Of a DNA stretch of 64,000 bases, positions 8,614-16,289 are shown piece after piece (the first letter of the stretch is position 1; each line of letters begins with the position of its first letter). The translations under genes and the position numbers were made by a program. The stretch comes from Dankookia rubra (GTDB lineage Bacteria; Pseudomonadota; Alphaproteobacteria; Acetobacterales; Acetobacteraceae): positions 1 through 64,000 of the forward strand of contig NZ_SMSJ01000023.1 of the NCBI RefSeq assembly GCF_004355005.1, given 5' to 3'. The notes beneath the pieces were generated by a model. The model saw only the letters and a program-made list of their open reading frames with translations. It did not search any database and was not told the DNA's origin.

Positions 8614-8642
8614 GGGGCGGCGGGACTGCGCCCCGCCGCCCC
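8614..8642. terminator. bidirectional terminator-like hairpin
   Basis: A perfect 11-bp stem (GGGGCGGCGGG pairing with CCCGCCGCCCC) with a 7-nt loop lies between the convergent CAP-RTX and dps genes. There is no T tract, which is common in GC-rich genomes. It could serve both strands. Confidence 0.7.
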
Positions 8643-8651
8643 TCCGGGAAG

Positions 8652-9155
8652 TCAGGCGGCCTTGTCGCCGCCCAGATGCGCCTCGATCATCCAGAGCATC
8701 TTGTCGGTGGCGCGGGACTGCTCGGTCAGCAGGTCGGCGGTGTCGGCGTCGCCGGCCTCGTCGGTCTGGTCGATGCCGTCGCGCAGGGTCTTCGCCACCA
8801 TGGAGTAGCGGTCGGCCAGCGCCTTCACGTGGTCCATCCCGGCATAAAGGTCGGTCGGGTAGGGCGGCAGGCGGGTGGTCTTTTCCAGCACCTGGGTGGT
8901 GCCGCAGGCCGTGCCGCCGAGCTGGACGATGCGCTCGGCCAGGTCGTCCGTGCTGGTCTGCAGCGCGTTGTAGAATTCCTCGAACAGCTTGTGCAGCTCG
9001 CCGAAATGCGGTCCCTTGACGTTCCAATGGGCCTGCCGCGTGGCGTTGTAGAGGTCGATGCCGTCGGCGAGGCACCCCTGCAGCACGCCGATCGAAACCT
9101 GCTTGGCATTGGTCTTGACGTCGTTGCGGGTCTCGTGGGTCTGGGCTTTCGCCAT
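8652..9155 (-). CDS. dps: Dps family DNA-protecting ferritin-like protein
   Basis: A 167-residue member of the Dps/ferritin-like family, which forms dodecamers that bind DNA and oxidise and store iron with H2O2. The family helix ARQAHWNVKGPHF appears here as TRQAHWNVKGPHF near residue 40, with the ferroxidase His and the downstream acidic residues in FEEFYNAL and DDLAERI. The C-terminal helix carries TDKMLWMIEAHL. The ribosome site GAGGAGA precedes the ATG. It is divergent from an RTX gene across an AT-richer region. Stress induction is expected from the family but was not shown by a clear OxyR site. Confidence 0.93.
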   Translation of the reverse strand: MAKAQTHETRNDVKTNAKQVSIGVLQGCLADGIDLYNATRQAHWNVKGPHFGELHKLFEEFYNALQTSTDDLAERIVQLGGTACGTTQVLEKTTRLPPYPTDLYAGMDHVKALADRYSMVAKTLRDGIDQTDEAGDADTADLLTEQSRATDKMLWMIEAHLGGDKAA

Positions 9156-9470
9156 GCTCTCTCTCCTCGGGTGTCGTTTCGGCACGGACCTGGGGACCGG
9201 GGCCGCGCCCGGCCAGCCCCCGCGCCATGCTGACTGCGCTACGGGAGCGCGCGACCGGGCCTCGGGAGGCATGACAAAGCCGTGCGCAGCCCGCAGCCCG
9301 CATCGCCGATCTCTGTAACTATAGATGTTATATCTGAGGCGTAATGTCACAAAGCGGTGTGAATATCTTCGTCTTTCTAAATAATGTTGTCGCTGGCTGC
9401 CCCGCAATGCTCGATTTTGTGACGTTGAACGCAAAAGGCAACTTGCCTCGCAGATCGATGGAGCGGCCAA
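9156..9470. promoter_or_regulatory. divergent dps / RTX intergenic region
   Basis: About 315 bp without a gene. The half nearest the RTX gene (about 9310-9420) is strikingly AT-rich for this genome. It contains TATAGT on the minus strand (9318-9323), a possible -10 for dps, overlapping the inverted repeat AGAT-N5-ATCT (9323-9335). The half next to dps is GC-rich and would be a leader of about 150 nt. Confidence 0.45.
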
Positions 9471-10844
9471 ATGATCTTCCCGGGAACCAATGCCAGCGAA
9501 AGATTGGACGGAACCTCGAGCGACGACGTCTTCACCGGCCTTGGCGGCAACGACGACCTGTTCGGCCGGGATGGCAACGACATCTACATCTTCTCCGGTG
9601 CCTTCGGCCGCGACACCATCAGCAACGATGTCGCCGGCATCGACGAGGTCCAGTTCGGCCCGGATTACGGCCCGGGCTCTTTCCGGCTGGTGCGCTCCGC
9701 CATCGGCAACGACCTAGTCATCCAACAGGTCAACGGTGACAACGCCGTCATCCTGAATGGGTATTTCAACACCTCGGGGTCCAACCGCGGTCTGGTCGAG
9801 ACGGTGCGCTTCACCGGCAATGGCACCGTGTGGAACCTGGCCGACGGCTCCGCCTTCGCCAATGTCGGATTCACCGGAACCAACGCGGCCGAAACCATCC
9901 TCGCCACCAGCGGGAACGACCTTCTCATCGGCTTCGGCGGCAACGACGACCTGCGGGGCGGCGACGGCGACGACCTTTATTTCTTCTCCGGCGCCTTCGG
10001 CCGGGACGTGATCAACGAAACCTCGGGCGTCGACCTCGTGGTGGTCGCCGCGGACTGGACGGAGGCCTATTTCCAGCCGATCCGCAGCAGCATCGGCAAC
10101 GACCTTGTCCTGCAGACCGCGGGCGGCCAGAACGCGATCATCTTCAACACGTACTTCAACGCGAATTCCCAGAAGGTGGAGACGGTCTACTTCCAGGCGA
10201 CCGGCACGATCTGGGACCTGTCGACCGGCTCTCTGGTCGTGCGCCCCGGCTTCTTCGACTATGCCGGCTACAACGCCGCCTATCCGGAGGTCGCCCGGGC
10301 CGGGCTGGACGCCTATTCCCACTATCTCAGCTATGGCTGGAAGGAAGGCCGCGACCCCTCGGCGAAGTTCGACACCACGCTCTACCTGCTGCAGAACCCC
10401 GACGTGGCGGCCAGCGGGCTCAACCCGTTGCTCCACTACCTCAACTACGGCCAGGCCGAGGGTCGGCCGGTGCATGCGGCTGTCGGCTTCGGCATCACCG
10501 GCGGCTTCGACTCCGCCTACTACCTGTTGACCAATCCGGTCGTCGGCCAGGCCGGGGTCGACGCCTATGCACACTGGCAGGCCTATGGCTGGCGGGCCGG
10601 GGCGAACCCGAACTACCTCTTCGACACCAAGTACTACCTGGCGCAGAACCCGGCCGTCGCCGCCGCCGGCATCGACCCGCTGCTGCACTACGACCTGTAT
10701 GGCTGGAAGGCCGGCGTCGATCCCGGGCCGAATTTCAGCACGCGGGGCTACCTGGCGGCCAATCCCGACGTCGCCGCGGCGGGGCTCGACCCGCTGCAGC
10801 ACTACCTGCAGTACGGCGTCTACGAGGGGCGACCGCTCGGCTGA
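9471..10844 (+). CDS. RTX-type calcium-binding protein with five C-terminal NPDVAAAG repeats
   Basis: A 457-residue, acidic, probably type I-secreted protein. Residues 1-130 and 131-256 are duplicates of one module: short RTX nonapeptides (GLGGNDDLFG; GFGGNDDLRG), then GAFGRD and a beta segment ending IGNDLV. Residues 262-457 hold five repeats of about 35-42 residues, best seen at 423-457, with core YLxxNPDVAAAGLDPLxHYLxYG. There is no N-terminal signal. The GC content rises sharply at the start codon, behind an AT-rich upstream region. The repeats resemble stretches seen in many alphaproteobacterial extracellular proteins; no function is assigned. Adhesion or matrix binding is only a guess. 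Confidence 0.87.
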   Translation: MIFPGTNASERLDGTSSDDVFTGLGGNDDLFGRDGNDIYIFSGAFGRDTISNDVAGIDEVQFGPDYGPGSFRLVRSAIGNDLVIQQVNGDNAVILNGYFNTSGSNRGLVETVRFTGNGTVWNLADGSAFANVGFTGTNAAETILATSGNDLLIGFGGNDDLRGGDGDDLYFFSGAFGRDVINETSGVDLVVVAADWTEAYFQPIRSSIGNDLVLQTAGGQNAIIFNTYFNANSQKVETVYFQATGTIWDLSTGSLVVRPGFFDYAGYNAAYPEVARAGLDAYSHYLSYGWKEGRDPSAKFDTTLYLLQNPDVAASGLNPLLHYLNYGQAEGRPVHAAVGFGITGGFDSAYYLLTNPVVGQAGVDAYAHWQAYGWRAGANPNYLFDTKYYLAQNPAVAAAGIDPLLHYDLYGWKAGVDPGPNFSTRGYLAANPDVAAAGLDPLQHYLQYGVYEGRPLG

Positions 10845-10895
10845 CGCGCGGCGGCGCTGGCCCGGACGGGCACCGGCGCAAGGGCGGCGGACGCC

Positions 10896-12506
10896 TCACG
10901 GCACCACGTTGAGGAAGCGCGCCGCCTCCGGCGGCTCCTCGCCCCGGTGCAGCGCCGCCGCCCGGGCCAGCGCGGCGCGGTCCCAGTCGGTCCGCCGCGC
11001 CTCCTCCCGCAGGTGCTCGGTCCAGCTCTCGACGGTCCAGAGCTCGACCCAGCGCTCCGGATGCGCGACGTCCTCGTACAGCCGCCAGGTCGCCGCGCCG
11101 GAGCGCAGCCGGACCCGCCGCACCTCCTGCATCGCCGCCATGAAGGCGTCCCGCGCCGTCGGGTCGATGCAGTAGCGCACCACCTCCAGCACCCGGCCGG
11201 AATGCTCGCCGAGCAGGGCGCGCAGCGCCGGATCGGGGGCTTCCGGCTCCGGTGCCGGGGCAGGGGCGGCGGCGGCGGGGGCGAGGGCCACGCTGTCGAT
11301 CCGCCAGCCGCGCACCGCGACGGCGGCGACGGCGCCGAGCCCGGCCGCGGCCCCCAGCGCCAGCGGCACGCCGAACCGCCCGCCGACCCAGCCGGCCAGC
11401 GCCGAGCCGAGCGCCATGACGCCGAAGAAGCTGAGCTGGTAGATGGCGATCGCCCGCGCCCGCACCCAGCCCGGTGCCGCCAATTGGGCCGAGGCGCCGA
11501 GCGTGCTGCCGGCGGCGATCCAGGAGGCGCCGTAGAGCAGCATCCCGAGCGCCGCCGGCGCCCAATGCGTCGAGGCCGCCAGGATGCCCATGGCGGCGCA
11601 GATGCCGATCGAGGCCCAGAACACCATCCCGCTGCGGTCCAGCCGGCCGCGCAGGGAGGGCAGGGCGAAGCCCGCCGCCACCGCGGAGAGTCCCATGACG
11701 CCGAGCATCAGCCCGAAGGCCTGCGGGCCCAATCCCAGCTGCTGCCGCACGAACAAGGGCAGCAGCCCCCAGACCGCGGCGCTGAACAGGAAGAAGGTGC
11801 AGGCCCTGAGGATCGCCGCCCGCATCGCCGGGCTGGCCGAGACGAAGCGCAGCCCCGCCCGCATGGCGGAGACCAGGTGTTCCTTCGGGATGCGGCCGCG
11901 CGGCTCGACCGGGCGGCGCCACAGGACCAGGGCGACGATCAGCACCAGGAAGGCGGCGGCGTTCAGCACGAAGGCCGCCTGCGGCCCGGCCGCGGCGATG
12001 GCGAAGCCGCCGAGCGCCGGGCCGAGCGCGCGGGCCAGGTTGAAGCCGATGCCGTTCAGCGCGATGGCGCCGACCAGGTCCTCCCGCGGCACCAGCTCGT
12101 TGGTGGTCGCCGCCCAGGCCGGGAAGTTCATCGCGCTGCCCGCGCCGATCGCGAAGGTCAGCGCCAGCAGCCCCCAGGGGCCGAGCGACCCGGAGGCGGT
12201 CAGCACCGCCAGCAGCAAGGCCATCGCCAGCACCCAGGCCTGCGCGCCGATCAGGAAGACGCGCCGGTCGATGATGTCGGCCAGCGCGCCGGCCGGCAGC
12301 GCCAGCAGGAAGACCGGCAGCATCGAGGCGGCCTGGACCAGGGAGACCATCAGCGGCGCCGGGTCGAGGCTGGTCATCAGCCAGCCCGCGCCGGTGTTCT
12401 GCACCCACATGCCGATGTTGCTGGCGAGCGTCGCCAGCCAGAGCGTGCGGAAGACGGCGTGGCGAAGCGGCAGGAAGGCACGCGGCATCGGGAGTCGGAG
12501 AGGCAT
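10896..12506 (-). CDS. MFS transporter of the EntS/MFS_3 type with C-terminal cytoplasmic domain
   Basis: An inner-membrane transporter of 536 residues. The first 400 hold about 12 transmembrane helices, starting FRTLWLATLASNIGMWVQNTG, the usual opening of MFS_3 (enterobactin exporter-like) proteins; PAGALADIIDRRVFL is the loop 2-3 motif. A Pro/Ala linker near 415-430 leads to a soluble tail of about 110 residues (VLEVVRYCIDP, WRLYEDVAHPERWVELW) that resembles an antibiotic-biosynthesis-monooxygenase-like ferredoxin fold found in many MFS_3 proteins. The substrate is unknown. An in-frame ATG at 12488 is an alternative start. Confidence 0.9.
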   Translation of the reverse strand: MPLRLPMPRAFLPLRHAVFRTLWLATLASNIGMWVQNTGAGWLMTSLDPAPLMVSLVQAASMLPVFLLALPAGALADIIDRRVFLIGAQAWVLAMALLLAVLTASGSLGPWGLLALTFAIGAGSAMNFPAWAATTNELVPREDLVGAIALNGIGFNLARALGPALGGFAIAAAGPQAAFVLNAAAFLVLIVALVLWRRPVEPRGRIPKEHLVSAMRAGLRFVSASPAMRAAILRACTFFLFSAAVWGLLPLFVRQQLGLGPQAFGLMLGVMGLSAVAAGFALPSLRGRLDRSGMVFWASIGICAAMGILAASTHWAPAALGMLLYGASWIAAGSTLGASAQLAAPGWVRARAIAIYQLSFFGVMALGSALAGWVGGRFGVPLALGAAAGLGAVAAVAVRGWRIDSVALAPAAAAPAPAPEPEAPDPALRALLGEHSGRVLEVVRYCIDPTARDAFMAAMQEVRRVRLRSGAATWRLYEDVAHPERWVELWTVESWTEHLREEARRTDWDRAALARAAALHRGEEPPEAARFLNVVP

Positions 12507-12594
12507 GCCGGCAGATAGGCATGGTCATGCCGGCTTCGGAAGCGAAACTCCTGCGACCTTGCATGGGCCGCCGCGGGCCACCACCATGACCTGC

Positions 12595-12936
12595 ATGGCC
12601 GAGCGCTTCCCGAGCTTCGCCGCCTTCTGGCCCTACTACCTGCGCGAACATGCGCGGCCGGCGACGCGCGCGGTGCATGTCGGCGGCACCTGGGCCGCGG
12701 CGGCGTTGCTGCTGGCCGCCATTCTCCGCGGCCCCTGGTGGCTGGCGCTGCTCGCGCCCCTGGTCGGCTATGGCTGCGCCTGGATCTCCCACCTGCTGAT
12801 CGAGCGCAACCGGCCGGCGACCTTCACCTATCCCGCCTGGTCGCTGCGCGGCGACCTGCGGCTCGCCTGGCTCGCGGCGACCGGACGGCTCGGCGCCGAG
12901 CTGCGCCGGCAGGGCGTGGACGGGCCGGCCGCTTGA
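12595..12936 (+). CDS. Mpo1-like / DUF962 membrane protein
   Basis: A 113-residue protein of the DUF962 (Mpo1-like) family. The start MAERFPSFAAFWPYYLREHA is the family's usual opening, followed by PATRAVHVGGT and two or three membrane helices (AALLLAAILRGPWWLALLAP; GYGCAWISHLLIE). The conserved His-rich edges include EH near residue 19 and SHLLIERN. In yeast, Mpo1 is an iron-dependent fatty-acid alpha-oxidation dioxygenase; the bacterial role is not established. An ATG three codons upstream (12586) is also possible. It is divergent from the MFS gene. Confidence 0.82.
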   Translation: MAERFPSFAAFWPYYLREHARPATRAVHVGGTWAAAALLLAAILRGPWWLALLAPLVGYGCAWISHLLIERNRPATFTYPAWSLRGDLRLAWLAATGRLGAELRRQGVDGPAA

Positions 12937-13271
12937 GGCGGCGCCGCCGGCCCCCGGCGGGCGGCCGGACACGCGGTGCGTGTCGGGTCGAGGCAGCGCC
13001 GGCCCTGGGCATGCGGCGGGGCCCGCCGGTGCCGGCGATCGGGCTTTCCCGGCACGGCATCGCGGGCGGCAACGCTGCGCCGGCCATCGCCGCGCCGGTC
13101 GCCGGCCAGCGCTCATGACCGCGGGGGAGGCGGTGCGGTCGCGCCGCCCACCGGCGCGGGATCGCCTGGACGCTCTTTGGCGGATCATCCGGTCGCCGGC
13201 GCCCGGACAATGCCGCGCCGGCGATCAGCGCGTCGCCGCCGCGATCCGGCCGAAGCGCGCTGGACGCCCGA
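12937..13271. other. 335-bp intergenic region, nothing recognised
   Basis: GC-rich stretch between the 3' ends of the convergent DUF962 and GST genes. No convincing gene, repeat or T-tailed terminator was seen; ORFs here have no coding signature. Confidence 0.5.
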
Positions 13272-13979
13272 TCAGAACTCCGCTTCGAGATCCAGCTCGG
13301 TGATCCGCGCCTCCGGCTCGCGCTTGCCGGCCTCGATCCATGCGGCCACGTCGGGCCAGCCGAGGATGGTCCGGGCATAGGCCTCGCAGGCCGGGTCGAG
13401 CTTCACGTCGTAGGTGCGGAAGCGCGTCACCACCGGCGCATACATCGCATCCGCCACGCTCTTCTCCGCCCCCAGCAGCCAGGGCCCGCCCCAGCGTCCC
13501 AGGCAGTCGCGCCAGATCCAGAGGATGCGCTCGATATCCGCCCGCGCGCCGGACCACAGCGTGAAGTTCGGCACCACCGCGCGCAGGTTCATCGGCAGCG
13601 TGGAGCGCAGCGCGGCGAAGCCGGCATGCATCTCCCCGCTGATGGCGCGGCAGCGCGCGCGGGCCAGGCGGTCCGCCAGCAGCATCCGCGCCTCCGGCAC
13701 CAGCTCGTTCAGGTATTCGGCGATCGCCAGCGTGTCCCAGAGCTCGGCGCCCTCGTGCCGCAGGGCGGGGATCAGGATGGAGGAGGATTGCAGCAGCAGC
13801 TCGGCGCGCGATCCCGCGTCGTCGGCCGAGACCGCCTCCTCCCGGAAGGCGATCCCGGCCATGCGGCAGAGCAGCCAGCCGCGCATCGACCAGGAGGAAT
13901 AGTTGCGGCTGCTGATCCGCAGCACGGCCGGCTCGACGGCGCTCGTCGCAGCGGTCCTGCGGCGGGTCTGCACGGCCAT
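13272..13979 (-). CDS. glutathione S-transferase family protein
   Basis: A 235-residue two-domain GST. The thioredoxin-like N-terminal domain shows SSRNYSSWSMRGWLLCRMAG, ILIPALRHEG (the cis-Pro glutathione-binding turn) and WDTLAIAEYL, where Glu/Ser contact glutathione. The helical C-terminal domain includes GAEKSVADAMYAPVVTRF, the usual SxADxxxAP-type motif. This arrangement fits the maleylacetoacetate isomerase/zeta-like or uncharacterised bacterial GSTs. GAGGAGA lies 6 nt before the ATG. It is divergent from the PHB depolymerase gene. Substrate not deducible. Confidence 0.9.
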   Translation of the reverse strand: MAVQTRRRTAATSAVEPAVLRISSRNYSSWSMRGWLLCRMAGIAFREEAVSADDAGSRAELLLQSSSILIPALRHEGAELWDTLAIAEYLNELVPEARMLLADRLARARCRAISGEMHAGFAALRSTLPMNLRAVVPNFTLWSGARADIERILWIWRDCLGRWGGPWLLGAEKSVADAMYAPVVTRFRTYDVKLDPACEAYARTILGWPDVAAWIEAGKREPEARITELDLEAEF

Positions 13980-14022
13980 CGCGCTCTCCTCGGCGGGGAA
14001 TGAACAGGCAGCCTAGCAGCGC

Positions 14023-14038
14023 TTTCGCAGTTGCGAAA
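14023..14038. promoter_or_regulatory. perfect inverted repeat TTTCGCA-GT-TGCGAAA
   Basis: A 16-bp perfect inverted repeat with 7-bp arms in the 127-bp region between the GST and PHB depolymerase genes. Size and symmetry suit a dimeric repressor. The GC core TCGCAgtTGCGA suggests, but does not prove, a PHB-related regulator. Confidence 0.5.
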
Positions 14039-14106
14039 AGGTGCCGCGCTGGCACCATGCCGGCGCCGGCCTGCCGGAAACGGGCAGCGGGGAGTGCGCG
14101 CTCGGG

Positions 14107-15327
14107 ATGATCTACCACATGCTGCAGGCCGCCCAGGACCTGTTGAACCCGATGCGGCGGACGGCGCGGGGCGGTGGCGGCATCCTCGCCGGGCTCGATG
14201 GTGCGCATCCCGCCTTCTCGCCGGTCCGCCAGATGCGGGCGGCGATGGAGGTGTTCGGCCATGCCGGCATCACCCATGCGCGCCCCGCCTACGCCATCGG
14301 CCCGGTCCGCGTCGGCAACCGCCTGGTCGAGGTGGAGGAGGAGGTCGTCGCCGCGACGCCCTTCGCCAGCCTGCTGCATTTCCGGAAGGAGGCCGGCATC
14401 CGCCTGCCGCGGGTGCTGGTGGTGGCGCCGATGTCGGGCCATTTCGCCACCCTGCTGCGGAACACCGTGCAGGTGCTGCTGCAGGACCACGACGTCTACA
14501 TCACCGACTGGCACAATGCGCGCGACGTGCCGCTCGCGGCCGGGCCCTTCGGGCTCGACGAGTTCACCGACCACGTCATGCAGTTCCTGCAGGAGATGGG
14601 GCGCGGCGCGCATGTGCTGGCGGTCTGCCAGCCGGTCGTCGCGGTGCTGGCGGCGGTGGCGATCATGGCCGAGGACCGCAACCCCCATTCGCCGCGCAGC
14701 CTGTCGCTGCTGGCCGGCCCCATCGACACCCGCGTCAACCCGACCAGGGTGAACGAGCTCGCGCAGTCGAAGCCGATCGAGTGGTTCGAGAAGACCCTGA
14801 TCGCCGAGGTGCCCTGGCGGCACAAGGGCGGCGGCCGCCGGGTCTATCCCGGCGCGGTGCAGGTCGGCGCCTTCATGGCGATGAACCTCGAGCGCCATGT
14901 CGGGGCGCACCACGCCCAGTTCTGGAACCTGCATGACGGGGAGGCGGCGAAGGCGGCGATGCACCGGCGCTTCTACGACGAGTATTTCGCCGTGATGGAC
15001 CTGCCGGCCGAGTTCTACCTCGAGACGGTGCGGAGCGTGTTCCAGGCGCATGACCTGCCGCTGGGCAAGCTGACCTTTCGCGGCCGCCCGGTGCGGCCGG
15101 AGGCGATCCGCCGCACCGCCATGCTGACCGTCGAGGGCGAGAAGGACGACATCTGCGCCATCGGCCAGACCATGGCGGCGCTCGACCTCTGCCGCGGCGT
15201 GCCGGTGACGATGAAGCGGCACCACCTGCAGACCGGCGTCGGCCATTACGGCGTCTTCAGCGGCCGGCGCTGGGCGCAGCAGGTCTATCCCCGGGTGCGC
15301 GAGGTGATCCAGGCGAACGAGGGATAA
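14107..15327 (+). CDS. phaZ: intracellular polyhydroxybutyrate depolymerase (PhaZ type)
   Basis: Cytoplasmic enzyme of 406 residues that mobilises stored polyhydroxybutyrate. It matches the intracellular PhaZ family opening (MIYHMLQAAQDLLNPMR) and carries the unusual Cys nucleophile in LAVCQPVVAVL in place of a lipase-box Ser, as in Ralstonia PhaZ. The acid is in GEKDDICAIGQT and the His in GVGHYGVFSGRRW. YITDWHNARDVP is another family signature. GGGGAG lies about 12 nt upstream of the ATG. No phaC or phasin gene is next to it. Confidence 0.95.
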   Translation: MIYHMLQAAQDLLNPMRRTARGGGGILAGLDGAHPAFSPVRQMRAAMEVFGHAGITHARPAYAIGPVRVGNRLVEVEEEVVAATPFASLLHFRKEAGIRLPRVLVVAPMSGHFATLLRNTVQVLLQDHDVYITDWHNARDVPLAAGPFGLDEFTDHVMQFLQEMGRGAHVLAVCQPVVAVLAAVAIMAEDRNPHSPRSLSLLAGPIDTRVNPTRVNELAQSKPIEWFEKTLIAEVPWRHKGGGRRVYPGAVQVGAFMAMNLERHVGAHHAQFWNLHDGEAAKAAMHRRFYDEYFAVMDLPAEFYLETVRSVFQAHDLPLGKLTFRGRPVRPEAIRRTAMLTVEGEKDDICAIGQTMAALDLCRGVPVTMKRHHLQTGVGHYGVFSGRRWAQQVYPRVREVIQANEG

Positions 15328-15336
15328 CGGCGCGCG

Positions 15337-15350
15337 GGCGTTGCAACGCC
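15337..15350. terminator. palindrome GGCGTTGCAACGCC after phaZ
   Basis: A perfect 14-bp palindrome 10 nt after the phaZ stop codon. It could act as a terminator stem in RNA or as a protein site in DNA. It has no T tail and no real loop. Confidence 0.35.
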
Positions 15351-15410
15351 GGGTGCGGGCTGATATAGGAAAATAGTCAACGGCATTGCCCTGCCTATGG
15401 CAACCCGCCG

Positions 15411-15550
15411 AGCCGAATTGAAAAGCTCAATTCCTCAATCCTAAAGGTGGATCCGTGGCAAAGCCGCGGCTGCCGCCGCCCTGCCGGGATCGGGGCCGGA
15501 CCGGCCTCAATGATCTTCAGCCGAATTGAGCAGGTTTGAGCCGAATTGAG
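15411..15550. repeat. three AGCCGAATTGA direct repeats in the deacetylase upstream region
   Basis: AGCCGAATTGA occurs at 15411-15421, 15519-15529 and 15539-15549. The last two are exactly 20 bp apart, about two helical turns. The first also forms a perfect inverted repeat GAATTGA-N5-TCAATTC (15415-15433). The whole 305-bp gap (15328-15632) is AT-richer than its neighbours and holds no gene. The arrangement suggests cooperative binding by a regulator of the downstream gene. Confidence 0.65.
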
Positions 15551-15632
15551 CGGATCTCAGGGAATAAATCCGTCCTCCTCGTGCCGCCCGGCCCATCTCG
15601 ACGCCACCCGGCATGCGTGTAGCCTGTTGCCC

Positions 15633-16289
15633 ATGCAGCCCCTCTGCCTCACCTTCGACAACGGGCCGGAGCCCGAGGTCACCCCCGGCGTCCTCGCCGT
15701 CCTGGCCCGCCGCGGCATCCCCGCCACCTTCTTCCTGATCGGCGAGAAGCTGCGCGATCCCGCGTGCCTGGCGCTCGCCGGGCGCATGCGGGCGGAGGGC
15801 TTCGCGGTCGGCAACCACACGCTCAGCCACGGCATGCCGCTCGGCCGCCGCCCAGGGCCCGAGGCGGTGGCCGAGATCGAGGCCTGCGACGCGCTGCTCG
15901 GCGACCTGCGGGAGCCGGAGCGGCTGTTCCGGCCGAACGGCGGGGGCGGGGCGCTCGGCCGGCACCTGCTGAACGGCGCGGCGGTGCGGCACCTCGAGGC
16001 CGGCGGCCATACCGTCGTGCTGTGGAATGCCATCCCGCGCGACTTCGACGACCCGGAGGGCTGGCCCGAGCGCGCCCGTGCCCAGCATGCGGCGGCGACC
16101 GCGCCGGTGCTGATGGTGCTGCACGACCTGCCGAACGGCGCCATGCGGCACCTCGACCGGGTGCTCGGCGCCTGGCAGGACCAGGGCGTCGAATTCCTCG
16201 CCGAGCCGCCTGAGGCCTGCGTGCCGATCCGCCGCGGGGTCGCGATGCCGGGCCTCGCCGGCTGCGTCGCGGCGGAGCGCACGCCATGA
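15633..16289 (+). CDS. polysaccharide deacetylase (NodB-homology) family protein
   Basis: A 218-residue NodB-fold protein, family 4 carbohydrate-esterase-like. Motif 1 is LTFDNGPE near residue 7, with Asn where the family usually has the metal-binding second Asp. Motif 2 is GNHTLSHG (HxxxSH metal histidines). RPNGGGGAL takes the place of the RxPY-type motif 3, and MVLHDLPNG carries the late histidine. No signal peptide is present with the ATG at 15633. The loss of the second Asp may change metal or substrate, so de-N-acetylation is not assured. It overlaps the next gene by 4 nt (ATGA), so the two are co-transcribed. Confidence 0.88.
   Translation: MQPLCLTFDNGPEPEVTPGVLAVLARRGIPATFFLIGEKLRDPACLALAGRMRAEGFAVGNHTLSHGMPLGRRPGPEAVAEIEACDALLGDLREPERLFRPNGGGGALGRHLLNGAAVRHLEAGGHTVVLWNAIPRDFDDPEGWPERARAQHAAATAPVLMVLHDLPNGAMRHLDRVLGAWQDQGVEFLAEPPEACVPIRRGVAMPGLAGCVAAERTP

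Noticed and set aside
10947-12518. A 523-codon plus-strand frame opposite the MFS gene
   Set aside because: Antisense shadow: Arg/Gln/Gly-rich, without any domain, whereas the minus strand has a perfect 12-helix transporter.
13225-15246. A 673-codon minus-strand frame across phaZ and GST
   Set aside because: It spans a divergent promoter and covers phaZ antisense; its C-terminal part is an out-of-frame version of the GST gene.
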